A DNA stretch of 64,000 nt, taken from positions 209,058 through 273,057 of the forward strand of contig NZ_LKPJ01000006.1 in NCBI RefSeq assembly GCF_001443045.1, written 5' to 3'. A model generated the notes under the pieces. That model searched no databases. It had not been told where the DNA came from and worked only from the letters and a program-made list of their open reading frames with translations. The position numbers and the translations under genes are program-made. The stretch is from Burkholderia ambifaria. Lineage in GTDB: Bacteria > Pseudomonadota > Gammaproteobacteria > Burkholderiales > Burkholderiaceae. This document shows positions 8,332 to 16,578 of this stretch, piece by piece; within the stretch, counting starts at the first letter, position 1; every line of letters starts with the position of its first letter.

Positions 8332-8758
8332 GTTCTGGGACCCCGGCGGACGCACGACGCATGACGTGCGGCCGGCAGGATCAGGAAGCGCGCTCGTACC
8401 GGAGCGCAATGGGGGGCAAGTATGTCACCGGTAATTTCGAAGAAAATGGGAAAAAATACCGGGAATCCCCTGAGAAAACGCGATTTCCTGGCGGGGCCGG
8501 ATGGGAGCGTGCCGTGCGGCGCGGGCGTGTCGAATCATCTGACGGTTGCGCGCGGATCCCTTGGCACCGGCGAAAAATAATCGGTTGACCTAGGCAATAC
8601 GTTGAGTCGTCGCGGACCTTGCGCCGGATGACCGAATGCGTTCCGCGTCTCGCACGGATCTGCCGCGCTGCGCTGCACCGCGCAGTACCGAACGAAAAAT
8701 AAAAGAAAAGACGGGCAAGCCCTGCTGCCTGCCCGCCTCGCACTCGCGATGCCGAAAA
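8332..8758. other. Intergenic region between PAP2 and MFS genes
   Basis: No gene is supported here. Part of it is unusually A-rich for this genome (around 8440-8480 and 8570-8710). A probable terminator for the leftward MFS gene lies at its right end. ORFs on both strands are Arg/Ser/Pro-rich and match nothing I recognise. Confidence 0.55.
8694..8735 (-). terminator. Probable rho-independent terminator of the MFS gene
   Basis: Read leftward, CGGGCA (8735-8730) and TGCCCG (8717-8712) can pair around a 12-base loop. They are followed by a T-rich tract (TCTTTTCTTTTATTTTT). The element lies 24 bp beyond the MFS stop codon. Confidence 0.5.
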
Positions 8759-9991
8759 TTACCGACGCCACATGCGCACGGCCAGCGCCGCCAGCGACGT
8801 CGCCACGGCCAGCACGATCACCGCATTCCAGCCCAGTTGCGCGAGTAACGAACTGCCGATCGCGGCACCGGCCGCCATCCCGATGAACATGCCGACGAAC
8901 AGCACCGCGTTGAGCCGGCTGCGCGACGCGGGATCGATTCGGTAGACGATTGCCTGGTGCGCGATCAGCGTGGCCTGTACACCGAGATCGAAGCCGATCG
9001 TCGCGGCGGCGAGCAGCGCGAGTTGCGCATGCGGCGTCATCAGCGGAGCGGCAGCCATCGCGGCGAACGATACCGTCGCGATTCCGATGCCGATACGCGT
9101 GACGCGCTCCGGACCATGGTGATCGGCGAGGCGTCCGGCAATCGGCGCGGCCAGTGCGCCGGCAGCGCCCGCGAGGCCGAATGCGCCGGCGGCTGCGCTG
9201 CCGAGGTGGAACGGCGCGCCGTGCAGCATGACCGCCAGCGTCGACCAGAACGCGCTGAACCCGACGGCCAGCAACCCTTGCGCGAGCGCGGCGCGGCGCA
9301 GCGCGGGATGACGGCGCCACAGTTCGCCGAGCGACCCGATCAGCGCGCGGTACGACAGCTGCGTGGTCGGCTCGAAGCGCGGCAGCCCGCGGGCGGCCAC
9401 GATGCCGATGGCGGCGACGCTGGCGGCCGCGAGCGCGAACATTGCGCGCCAGCCGGCCGTTTCCGCCACGAAGCCGGCGACGACGCGCGACAGCAGGATG
9501 CCGAGCAGCAACCCCGTCATCACCGTACCGACGATGCGGCCGCGATGCGTGTCGTGCGCGAGCGTCGCGGCGGCCGGCACGACGTCCTGCGCCATTGTCG
9601 CGGTCAGGCCGATCGCGAAGCTCGCGGCCAGCAGCAGTCCGAGCGACGGCGCGACCGCCGCGAGCAGCAGCGCGACGACCAGCGCGGCGGCTTTCGTCAC
9701 GATCACGCGGCGTCGGTCGAAGCGGTCGCCGAGCGGCGCGAGCAGCAGGATGCCGAGCGCATAGCCGAGCTGCGTGAGCGTCGGCACGAAGCCGATCGCA
9801 CGCGCCGACGCGCCGAGATCGGGACCGAGCGCGGCGAGCATCGGCTGCGCATAGTAGAGCGGTGCGACGCCGAGACCGGCTGCCGCGGCGAGCAGCAGCA
9901 CGAGCCGGCGATCGGGCATCGAGGAGGCGGCCGCGTGGGCCGGTGCATGGGCCGCGCGGGGCGCGGCGTCGAAACGGGTCGGAGTGGACAT
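8759..9991 (-). CDS. MFS transporter, drug-efflux-like
   Basis: The 410-residue protein has 12 predicted helices. The cytoplasmic loop GDRFDRRRV after helix 2 matches the MFS signature D-R-x-x-R-R, and a second copy, GRLADHHGPERV, lies in the C-terminal half. It resembles YfcJ/YnfM-type arabinose/drug efflux relatives. It is divergent from a LysR gene at 10092 with only 100 bp between start codons, so that regulator probably controls it. The ATG at 9991 is preferred over the one 9 bp upstream. The substrate is unknown. Confidence 0.88.
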   Translation of the reverse strand: MSTPTRFDAAPRAAHAPAHAAASSMPDRRLVLLLAAAAGLGVAPLYYAQPMLAALGPDLGASARAIGFVPTLTQLGYALGILLLAPLGDRFDRRRVIVTKAAALVVALLLAAVAPSLGLLLAASFAIGLTATMAQDVVPAAATLAHDTHRGRIVGTVMTGLLLGILLSRVVAGFVAETAGWRAMFALAAASVAAIGIVAARGLPRFEPTTQLSYRALIGSLGELWRRHPALRRAALAQGLLAVGFSAFWSTLAVMLHGAPFHLGSAAAGAFGLAGAAGALAAPIAGRLADHHGPERVTRIGIGIATVSFAAMAAAPLMTPHAQLALLAAATIGFDLGVQATLIAHQAIVYRIDPASRSRLNAVLFVGMFIGMAAGAAIGSSLLAQLGWNAVIVLAVATSLAALAVRMWRR

Positions 9992-10091
9992 CGCGTACAT
10001 CCTTGTTTGGGTAACGGATGGACGCGAGTGTGCCGACCGGCGGCCGGCCACGGTAGTGCCGTCCGGCGCAGATTTGTTATACGCTTGGCGA

Positions 10092-11075
10092 ATGACCGAG
10101 AAAATCCCCAGCGTGCCCGCCACTGGCGGGTCTCCGCGTGTTCAGGCCGTGCCTGTCGGCGGCGCCGGCTATCGTTTCGAGCTGATGGAAACCTTCGTGC
10201 GCATAGCCGAGGCCGGCAGCCTGTCGGCCGCCGCCGCGCAACTGCACACGACGCAGCCGACCATCAGCCGGCGGCTGCAGGCGCTCGAACGCTCGCTCGG
10301 CGTGAGGCTGCTGCAGCGGACGACTCATACGATGCGGCTGACCGTCGATGGCGAGCGATGTTTCACGCGCGCGAAGGAGCTGCTGACCAACTGGGCGGCG
10401 TTCGAGGCCGACCTGCGCGGCGCGCAGGAGGAGCCCGAAGGCCTGCTGCGGGTCGCGGTCCCGCATGCGTTCGGGCAGGAGCGCTTCGTCGGGCCGCTCG
10501 CGCGGTTCCTGCGCGATTACCCGCGTGTCTCGGTGGAGTGGCTGCTGCAGGACGAGGTGCGGGATTTCGTCGGCAGCGGGATCGACTGCGCGATCCAGGT
10601 CGGCGAGCCGACCGATCCGTCCGTCGTCGCGATCCGGCTGACCAAGGTGCCGCGCTTCGTGGTGGCCGCGCCGTCCGTGCTGAACGGTGCCGACGTGCCC
10701 GTCGATCCCGACGCGCTCGCCGCGTTGCCGTGGCTCGCACTGCGCACGTATTACCGGACCGAACTGACGCTGACGCATGCCGTCACGGGCGATACGCGAC
10801 GCATCGCGATTCGTCCGCGCATCACGACCGCGAATCTCTACGCGCTGCGCAGCGCGGCGCTGCTCGGTGTCGGCGCGTGCGTCGGTTCGTCGTGGATGCT
10901 GGCCGACCATCTCGCGCGCGGCGAGCTCGTGCATCTCGCGCCCGACTGGCACGCCGCGCCGTTGCCGGTCTACCTCACCTACCCGCACGCGCAGTTCTAT
11001 CCGTCGCGGCTCGTGCGCTTCGTCGCGATGATGCGCGAGGCCGTGCCGCCGCTCGTCGAAGGGCGCGACGGGTAG
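10092..11075 (+). CDS. LysR-family transcriptional regulator
   Basis: The 327-residue protein carries a non-conserved 29-residue N-terminal extension. It is followed by the LysR winged HTH (ELMETFVRIAEAGSLSAAAA then QLHTTQPTISRRLQALE) and an effector-binding domain. It is transcribed away from the MFS gene, the usual arrangement for a LysR and its target. The effector is unknown. The shared 100-bp region ends in a TATACGC element about 12 bp before the start. No clear Shine-Dalgarno is visible. Confidence 0.9.
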   Translation: MTEKIPSVPATGGSPRVQAVPVGGAGYRFELMETFVRIAEAGSLSAAAAQLHTTQPTISRRLQALERSLGVRLLQRTTHTMRLTVDGERCFTRAKELLTNWAAFEADLRGAQEEPEGLLRVAVPHAFGQERFVGPLARFLRDYPRVSVEWLLQDEVRDFVGSGIDCAIQVGEPTDPSVVAIRLTKVPRFVVAAPSVLNGADVPVDPDALAALPWLALRTYYRTELTLTHAVTGDTRRIAIRPRITTANLYALRSAALLGVGACVGSSWMLADHLARGELVHLAPDWHAAPLPVYLTYPHAQFYPSRLVRFVAMMREAVPPLVEGRDG

Positions 11076-11090
11076 GCGCCGCGCGTGCCG

Positions 11091-11729
11091 TCAGCCGCGC
11101 CGGATGCCTTCGGGCAGCGCGCTGATGCGACGCACTTCGGGCGAGTCGAGCCACGCACGGGACGTGGCGCAGTCGACGAACATGTCGGTCGCATCGTCGC
11201 CCCAGAACAGGTCGCCGTCGAGTTCGAAGGTCGGCACGCCGAACACGGCGTGCGCGATCGCGTGGTCGGTGTTCGCGCGCAGGGCGTCCTTCACCGGTTG
11301 CGCGTCGACGGCCGTCACGCCTTCGGGAAAGCCGACCGCCTCGCACAGCGCGGCGAAACCCTCCGGCGTCGACACGTCCTGGCCGTCGCGCCAGATGTGC
11401 CGGAAGATCCGCCGGATCGCATCGGGCGAGTTGCCCATCGCGATCGCGAGACGCAGCGGCCGGATCGGGTTGAACGGATGCGCGGGCGGCATCCGGAACG
11501 GAATGCCGAGCTTGTCCGCGCGGTATTGCGCGTGGCGATACGTGAAGATGCGCTTCGCCGCGATCTCGGCAGGCGCCTTCTGTCCCCAGTGCGCGAGCAG
11601 CGCGCCGAGCACGATCGGCTTCGGCTCGTAGGCGGCGGCAGGCGGCAGTTGATCGAACCGTTCCTGCTGCAGGTAGGCGAACGGCGAAACGAAATCGAAA
11701 TACCAGGTGGCGGTGCGCGCGGCGTTCAT
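11091..11729 (-). CDS. DsbA-fold 2-hydroxychromene-2-carboxylate isomerase family protein
   Basis: The 212-residue protein has the thioredoxin-fold signature of GST-kappa/HCCA isomerases: YFDFVSPFAYL with Ser15 at the position that contacts glutathione, FRMPPAHPFNPIRPLRL, and VFGVPTFELDGDLFWGDD. Family members isomerise 2-hydroxychromene-2-carboxylate in naphthalene degradation, or act in other GSH-dependent isomerisations. There are no naphthalene genes nearby, so the substrate is open. It converges with the LysR gene with 15 bp between stop codons. Confidence 0.88.
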   Translation of the reverse strand: MNAARTATWYFDFVSPFAYLQQERFDQLPPAAAYEPKPIVLGALLAHWGQKAPAEIAAKRIFTYRHAQYRADKLGIPFRMPPAHPFNPIRPLRLAIAMGNSPDAIRRIFRHIWRDGQDVSTPEGFAALCEAVGFPEGVTAVDAQPVKDALRANTDHAIAHAVFGVPTFELDGDLFWGDDATDMFVDCATSRAWLDSPEVRRISALPEGIRRG

Positions 11730-11868
11730 CGTGGGGATTCCCTTGTACGTGTCCGGACGGCGGTGGCGTGTACCGTGCCGGCGCGCGGCGCGGTGCATGC
11801 GCTGCGGCCAGTGTCGCATGCGGCCGCCTTTTGTGCTGTCCGTCGCGCCGCCGGACGCGCGTGGCTGG

Positions 11869-12690
11869 CTAGGGCTGCGCGGTGTCGTCCGCCGCCGCCG
11901 CGAACCGCGCGAGACTGTCGCGCACGGCCTGCGCGTCGTAGCGCGCGCCTGCACCACCGAGCGCGACGGTTGCCTTCTGCGCGAGCGGCAGCAACATCGC
12001 GAGCGCCGCGGCCATCGCCGGCGCGGCGGCAAGCCGCGATTTCGGGCCGGACACCGTCAGCGCGCCGACGCAATCGCCGGCCGCGCCGAATACCGGCACG
12101 GACGCCGACGCCGTCTCCGGGTCGCGCTCGCCGTACGACGCGGCCCACAACTGTTCGCGTACGTCGTTCCACTGCGCATCGTGCGGGTCGGTGAACGCGA
12201 GCAGCACTTTCCCGGACGCCCCCTGGCGAACCGGAAACTCCTCGCCGACCCGGATCGACACCCGCACCGTGCGCGTCGGTTCGACGCGGTAGAGCACCGA
12301 GCGCATGTCGCCGTGCCGCACGTAGAACGATGCCGTTTCGCCGAGTTCGCGGCTCAGCGCCTCGAGCAGCGGTTCGACGACCGGGCCGACCCGGAACGAG
12401 CGTTGATACAGCGCGGCCAGCCGCAGCGGCTCGTGTCCGACCGCGTACTGGCCGTCGTCGAGCTTGCGCACGAAGCCGCCATGCTCGAGCGCGGCGAGCA
12501 GGCGCAGGATCGTGCTCTTGTACAGCCCGGTGCGGCGGGACAGCTCCGCGAGCGACAGCCGGTCGTCGGTTTGCCCGAAAGCATGGAGGATCGCGAACGC
12601 GCGATCGAGGACGGCGACGCCGCTGGAGGTGTCGGCCGACGAATCGGGCGCTTCGTCGGGGTGATCGGCGGGAGTCGAGGTCGGGGGCAC
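11869..12690 (-). CDS. IclR-family transcriptional regulator
   Basis: The 273-residue protein has an IclR winged HTH (residues about 25-85; VAVLDRAFAILHAFGQTDDR, LSLAELSRRTGLYKSTILRL) and an IclR effector domain with FPVRQGASGKVLLAF. It is divergent from the HMG-CoA-lyase-like catabolic operon at 12865. The intergenic region holds three copies of a 17-bp palindrome with consensus GTTCYGTCTRACAGAAC, the likely operators. The effector is probably an intermediate or substrate of that pathway. Confidence 0.93.
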   Translation of the reverse strand: MPPTSTPADHPDEAPDSSADTSSGVAVLDRAFAILHAFGQTDDRLSLAELSRRTGLYKSTILRLLAALEHGGFVRKLDDGQYAVGHEPLRLAALYQRSFRVGPVVEPLLEALSRELGETASFYVRHGDMRSVLYRVEPTRTVRVSIRVGEEFPVRQGASGKVLLAFTDPHDAQWNDVREQLWAASYGERDPETASASVPVFGAAGDCVGALTVSGPKSRLAAAPAMAAALAMLLPLAQKATVALGGAGARYDAQAVRDSLARFAAAADDTAQP

Positions 12691-12730
12691 GGCTTGCTGT
12701 TCCTTTGGATGACGGTCGATCGACTATATC

Positions 12731-12747
12731 GTTCTGTCTGACAGAAC
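12731..12747. promoter_or_regulatory. Operator copy 1 for the IclR regulator
   Basis: GTTCTGTCTGACAGAAC is a perfect 17-bp palindrome (8-bp arms, one central base). It lies 41 bp upstream of the iclR start codon, a position fit for autorepression. Confidence 0.75.
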
Positions 12748-12814
12748 TCAAGTTCCAAAAAATCGCAATTTCACGGGTATACCCCGCTTACCTCACGATC
12801 GACGCGTGTCTAAA

Positions 12815-12831
12815 GTTCCGTCTAACAGAAC
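12815..12831. promoter_or_regulatory. Operator copy 2 for the IclR regulator
   Basis: GTTCCGTCTAACAGAAC matches copy 1 with two substitutions. Its centre (12823) is exactly 84 bp, eight helical turns of 10.5 bp, from the centre of copy 1. Confidence 0.7.
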
Positions 12832-12834
12832 GAT

Positions 12835-12851
12835 GTTCTTTCAGATAGAAC
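12835..12851. promoter_or_regulatory. Operator copy 3 for the IclR regulator
   Basis: GTTCTTTCAGATAGAAC is an imperfect palindrome of the same family. Its centre is 20 bp, about two helical turns, from copy 2. It ends 13 bp before the operon start codon, so a bound protein would cover the ribosome-binding or initial transcribed region. Confidence 0.65.
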
Positions 12852-12864
12852 TTTGAGGTGGCGA

Positions 12865-13851
12865 ATGAGCGTTTCCGAATATCCGAAGGTGCTGGTCAGC
12901 GAGGTCGGGCCGCGTGACGGCCTGCAGAGCATCAAGGCCGTGATGCGGACGGCCGACAAGTTGCGCTGGATCGTGGCGCTGGCCGCGGCCGGCCTGCGCG
13001 AGATCGAGGTCGGGTCGTTCGTGCCCGCGCGGCTGTTGCCGCAGATGGCCGACGTGCGGGAAGTCGTCGCGCATGCGCTGGCGATTCCCGGGCTGCACGT
13101 CGCCGCGCTTGCGCCGAACCTGCGGGGCGCCGAAAGCGCGTTCGAGGCGGGCGTCCACAAGCTGACGTTGCCGGTATCGGTGACCGAAGCGCACTCGCTG
13201 GCGAACATCCGCAAGACGCCGGCGCAGATGATCGACGAGGTGCGCGCGATCGTCGCGCTGCGCGATGCGCGGTTTCCGTCGGTGCAGATCGAGGCGGGCG
13301 TGTCGGTCGCGTTCGGCTGCACGATCGCGGGCGCCGTCAGCGACGACGAGACGATCGCGATGGCGGCCGCGATGGCCGAATGCGGCGTCGACGAGATCGG
13401 GCTCTCCGATACGAGCGGCTATGCGAACCCGGCGCAGGTGCGCCGGCTGTTCAGGCGGCTGCAGCGCGAAGTCGGCGACAAGGCCGGCGGCGCGCACTTC
13501 CACAACACCCGCGGGCAGGGCCTCGCCAATGTCGTCGCGGCGCTCGACGCCGGCGTGACGACGATCGACGCGAGCCAGGGCGGCCTCGGCGGCTGCCCGT
13601 ACGCGCCGGGCGCGACCGGCAACATCGTCACCGAGGATCTCGTGTTCCTGCTGGAGTCGATGGGGTACGACACGGGCGTCGACGTGGACGCGCTGCTCGC
13701 CGCGCGCGCGATCCTGCACGCGGCGCTGCCGGCCGAGGCGCTGTACGGCCACGTGCCGGACGCGGGGCTGCCGAAGGGCTTCCGTTATGCGGACGGCCGC
13801 GTGCCGACCGCGGCCCAGCCGGAAGGCTGCCTGACGGGAGTCGCGCAATGA
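12865..13851 (+). CDS. HMG-CoA lyase family enzyme
   Basis: The 328-residue TIM-barrel protein has VLVSEVGPRDGLQS (catalytic Arg/Asp of the HMG-CoA lyase/DRE-TIM family), the metal-binding HxH in GGAHFHNTRGQGLANV, and GLGGCPYAPGATGNIVTED with the signature cysteine. Family members cleave 3-hydroxy-3-methylglutaryl-CoA to acetyl-CoA and acetoacetate, or related tertiary-hydroxy acyl-CoAs to two products. It is first in an operon with a CoA-transferase, MFS permease and amidohydrolase. GAGGTGG lies 5 bp before the ATG at 12865; the TTG 12 bp upstream is not needed. Confidence 0.92.
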   Translation: MSVSEYPKVLVSEVGPRDGLQSIKAVMRTADKLRWIVALAAAGLREIEVGSFVPARLLPQMADVREVVAHALAIPGLHVAALAPNLRGAESAFEAGVHKLTLPVSVTEAHSLANIRKTPAQMIDEVRAIVALRDARFPSVQIEAGVSVAFGCTIAGAVSDDETIAMAAAMAECGVDEIGLSDTSGYANPAQVRRLFRRLQREVGDKAGGAHFHNTRGQGLANVVAALDAGVTTIDASQGGLGGCPYAPGATGNIVTEDLVFLLESMGYDTGVDVDALLAARAILHAALPAEALYGHVPDAGLPKGFRYADGRVPTAAQPEGCLTGVAQ

Positions 13852-15188
13852 ACGATCGCCAACCGGCTTCGGCGCTGCCGTACGAAGGCGTGCGCGTGAT
13901 CGAGATGACGCACATGGTGATGGGCCCGACCTGCGGGATGCTGCTCGCGGATCTCGGCGCGGAAGTCATCAAGATCGAACCGATCGCGGGCGACAGCACG
14001 CGTGCGCTGCGCGGTTCCGGCGCGGGCTTCTTCGGGATGTTCAACCGCAACAAGAAGAGCCTGGCGGTCGACGTGAAGGATCCGCGCGGGCTCGAGATCG
14101 TGCGGCGGCTTGTCGCGACGGCGGACGTCTTCAGCGAGAACTTCAAGAGCGGCACGATGGACCGGCTCGGCCTCGGGTATCCGGCGCTGTCCGCGCTGAA
14201 TCCGCGCCTGGTGTACGTGTCGCACAAGGGCTTCCTGCCGGGGCCGTACGAACATCGCACCGCGCTCGACGAAGTCGTGCAGATGATGGGCGGCCTCGCG
14301 TACATGACGGGCCCCGAAGGCCGGCCGCTGCGTGCGGGCTCGAGCGTAAACGACATCATGGGCGGGATGTTCGGCGCGATCGGCGCGATGGCCGCGCTCG
14401 CGCAGCGCGAACGCACCGGGTGCGGCCAGCAGGTGCAGAGCTCGCTGTTCGAGAACAACGTGTTCCTCGTCGCGCAGCACATGATGCAGTTCGCGGTGAC
14501 GGGGCAGGCCGCGTCGCCGATGCCGAGCCGCATTTCCGCATGGGCCGTGTACGACGTGTTCTCCGTCAAGGACGGCGAGCAGATCTTTCTCGCGGTCGTG
14601 TCGGACACGCAGTGGGCGCTGTTCTGCGACGCGTTCGGCCTGGCCGCGCTGAAGGACGATGCGCGCCTCGCAACGAACAATCTTCGCGTGCAGGCCCGCG
14701 ACTGGCTGCTGCCCGAACTGCGCGCGCGGCTCGCCGCGCATTCGGCTGCGGAGATCGGCGCGACCTTCGAATCGATCGGCCTGCCGTATGCGCCGATCAC
14801 GAAGCCGCAGGACCTGTTCGACGATCCGCATCTGCTCGCGACCGGTGGCCTCGAAGCCGTGACGCTGCCGGCCGATGCGAGCAGCGCCGGCCGGCCGGTC
14901 GACACGCGCACCGCGCTGCTGCCGCTCACGCTCGCGGGCGAGCGCCTGCGGTTGCGTGCAGCGCCGCCCGCGCTCGGTCAGGACACCTGCGCGCTGCTCG
15001 GCGAGCTCGGCTATACGGCGGACGACGCGCGGGCGCTGATCGAAGCGGGCGTCGTCGCGGGGCGGCACGAACACGATGCGAACGGGCTGACGCCGGGCAT
15101 ATCGGGCATATCGGGCTTACCGGGCGCATCGGGCGCATCGGGCGCATCGGGCGATACGCCTTCGCCGAACGAAGTGGCGAGCGCGTAG
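13848..15188 (+). CDS. CaiB/BaiF (class III) CoA-transferase with a Gly-rich collagen-like tail
   Basis: The enzyme moves CoA from a donor thioester to a free carboxylate. The 446-residue protein has the N-terminal GVRVIEMTHMVMGPTCGMLL, ADLGAEVIKIEP, and Asp169 in SSVNDIMGGMFG, which aligns in position with the catalytic Asp169 of formyl-CoA transferase. The start overlaps the upstream lyase stop (ATGA), so translation is coupled. An odd C-terminal tail, about residues 417-435, consists of G-x-S/G-x-P triplets encoded by six tandem 9-bp units. Together with the lyase it probably activates and then cleaves a 3-hydroxy-3-substituted acid. Confidence 0.92.
   Translation: MNDRQPASALPYEGVRVIEMTHMVMGPTCGMLLADLGAEVIKIEPIAGDSTRALRGSGAGFFGMFNRNKKSLAVDVKDPRGLEIVRRLVATADVFSENFKSGTMDRLGLGYPALSALNPRLVYVSHKGFLPGPYEHRTALDEVVQMMGGLAYMTGPEGRPLRAGSSVNDIMGGMFGAIGAMAALAQRERTGCGQQVQSSLFENNVFLVAQHMMQFAVTGQAASPMPSRISAWAVYDVFSVKDGEQIFLAVVSDTQWALFCDAFGLAALKDDARLATNNLRVQARDWLLPELRARLAAHSAAEIGATFESIGLPYAPITKPQDLFDDPHLLATGGLEAVTLPADASSAGRPVDTRTALLPLTLAGERLRLRAAPPALGQDTCALLGELGYTADDARALIEAGVVAGRHEHDANGLTPGISGISGLPGASGASGASGDTPSPNEVASA
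15095..15148 (+). repeat. Six tandem 9-bp units coding a collagen-like tail
   Basis: The units are GGGCATATC twice, GGGCTTACC once and GGGCGCATC three times, all in frame with the CoA-transferase. They encode Gly-Ile-Ser, Gly-Leu-Pro and Gly-Ala-Ser triplets. The exact copies suggest recent slippage; since the unit is a multiple of three, copy changes would not shift the frame. Confidence 0.85.
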
Positions 15189-15269
15189 CGCCGCTGCGAT
15201 CCAACGAACGAACAAGGCATCCCGCCCGCGATCGCGCGGGCGCGGACTGCCGCATCCACGGAGACAACC

Positions 15270-16577
15270 ATGACATCCGCTTCCCCGGCGCTGGCCGCCG
15301 ATCGCGAGACCGACGCGTCGATCGAGCAACGAGCCGTGCGCAAGGCCGCGTGGCGCTTCATTCCGCTGCTCGCGCTCGCGTACTTCTTCAACTATCTCGA
15401 CCGCACGAGCGTCGGGTTCGCGGCGCTGACGATGAACCGCGATCTCGGCCTGACCGCGACGCAGTTCGGCTGGGGCGCGGGGATCATGTTCGCGGGCTAT
15501 TGCGTGTTCGAAGTGCCGAGCAATCTCGCGCTGTACCGCTTCGGCGCGCGGCGCTGGCTCGCACGCATCATGATCACGTGGGGGCTCGTGGCGGCGGCGA
15601 CCGCACTCGCGACGGGGCCGACCAGTTTCTATGCGATCCGGCTGCTGCTCGGCATCGGCGAGGCCGGCTTTTTCCCCGGCGTGATCTTCTTCCTCGCCGT
15701 GTGGTTTCCGGCGAATTACCGCACGCGCGTGCTCGCCTGGTTCACGGTGTCGACACCGCTGTCGTCGCTGATCGGCGGTCCGCTGTCGACGTGGCTGCTG
15801 CAGCTCGACGGTGCGCTCGGTCTTGCCGGCTGGAAGTGGATGTTCATCGTCGAAGGGCTGCCCGCGTGCGCGCTCGGCTTTCTCGTGCTGAAGCTCCTGT
15901 CCGACTCGCCGGCCACGGCTGCGTGGCTGTCGGACGACGAGCGTACCGCGTTGCAGCGTGCGTTCGAGCGCGAAGGCGCCGCCACAGGCCGCAAGAAGCG
16001 CTTCGGCGTCGCGCTGCGCGACGTACGCGTGTACCTGCTCGCGCTGATCTCGTTCGGCTTCACGATGGGTTCGTACGGAATCGGCATCTGGCTGCCGCAA
16101 ATGCTCAAGGCGCACGGGATGTCGACGATGCAGACCGGGTGGCTGTCCGCGGTGCCTTACTTCTTCGCGACGATCGCGCTGCTGTGGTGGGCGAAGCGGG
16201 TGGATCGCCGCGGCGGACCCGTCGCGAACCTCGCGATCGGGCTGGCTATCGGCGCGGTGGCGCTGGGGGTATCGACCCACTTCCTGACGCTCGGGCCCGC
16301 GCTCGTCGGCATCACGCTCGCGCTGATCGGCACGATTGCCGGACGCACGATCTTCTACACGCTGCCTTCGCGCTTCCTGTCCGGCCAGGCCGCGGCCGGC
16401 GGGCTGGCGCTGATCAATTCGATCGGCGCGCTCGGCGGATTCGCGGGCCCCTATCTCGTCGGCTACCTGAAGGACAGCTTCGGCACCTTCACGGCCGGGA
16501 TGCTCGGCCTCGCGATCGTCCTGGCGATCACGACGCTGTTGACGCTGTCGCTGTACGCGTTCGACCGGAGCGAATGA
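15270..16577 (+). CDS. MFS transporter, anion:cation symporter (ACS) family
   Basis: The 435-residue protein has 12 predicted helices. Typical ACS motifs are FNYLDRTSVGFAALTMNRDL near helix 1 and GYCVFEVPSNLALYRFGARR. ACS members import carboxylates and sugar acids such as tartrate, phthalate, 4-hydroxyphenylacetate and hexuronates. It is third in the IclR-controlled operon, 81 bp after the CoA-transferase, and ends 1 bp before the amidohydrolase start. It is probably the uptake system for the acid degraded by the operon. Confidence 0.9.
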   Translation: MTSASPALAADRETDASIEQRAVRKAAWRFIPLLALAYFFNYLDRTSVGFAALTMNRDLGLTATQFGWGAGIMFAGYCVFEVPSNLALYRFGARRWLARIMITWGLVAAATALATGPTSFYAIRLLLGIGEAGFFPGVIFFLAVWFPANYRTRVLAWFTVSTPLSSLIGGPLSTWLLQLDGALGLAGWKWMFIVEGLPACALGFLVLKLLSDSPATAAWLSDDERTALQRAFEREGAATGRKKRFGVALRDVRVYLLALISFGFTMGSYGIGIWLPQMLKAHGMSTMQTGWLSAVPYFFATIALLWWAKRVDRRGGPVANLAIGLAIGAVALGVSTHFLTLGPALVGITLALIGTIAGRTIFYTLPSRFLSGQAAAGGLALINSIGALGGFAGPYLVGYLKDSFGTFTAGMLGLAIVLAITTLLTLSLYAFDRSE

Positions 16578-16578
16578 C

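Noticed and set aside
8381..8743. 120-codon ORF in the PAP2-MFS gap
   Set aside because: Composition is Arg/Ser/Pro-rich with no start signal, and it overlaps a probable terminator.
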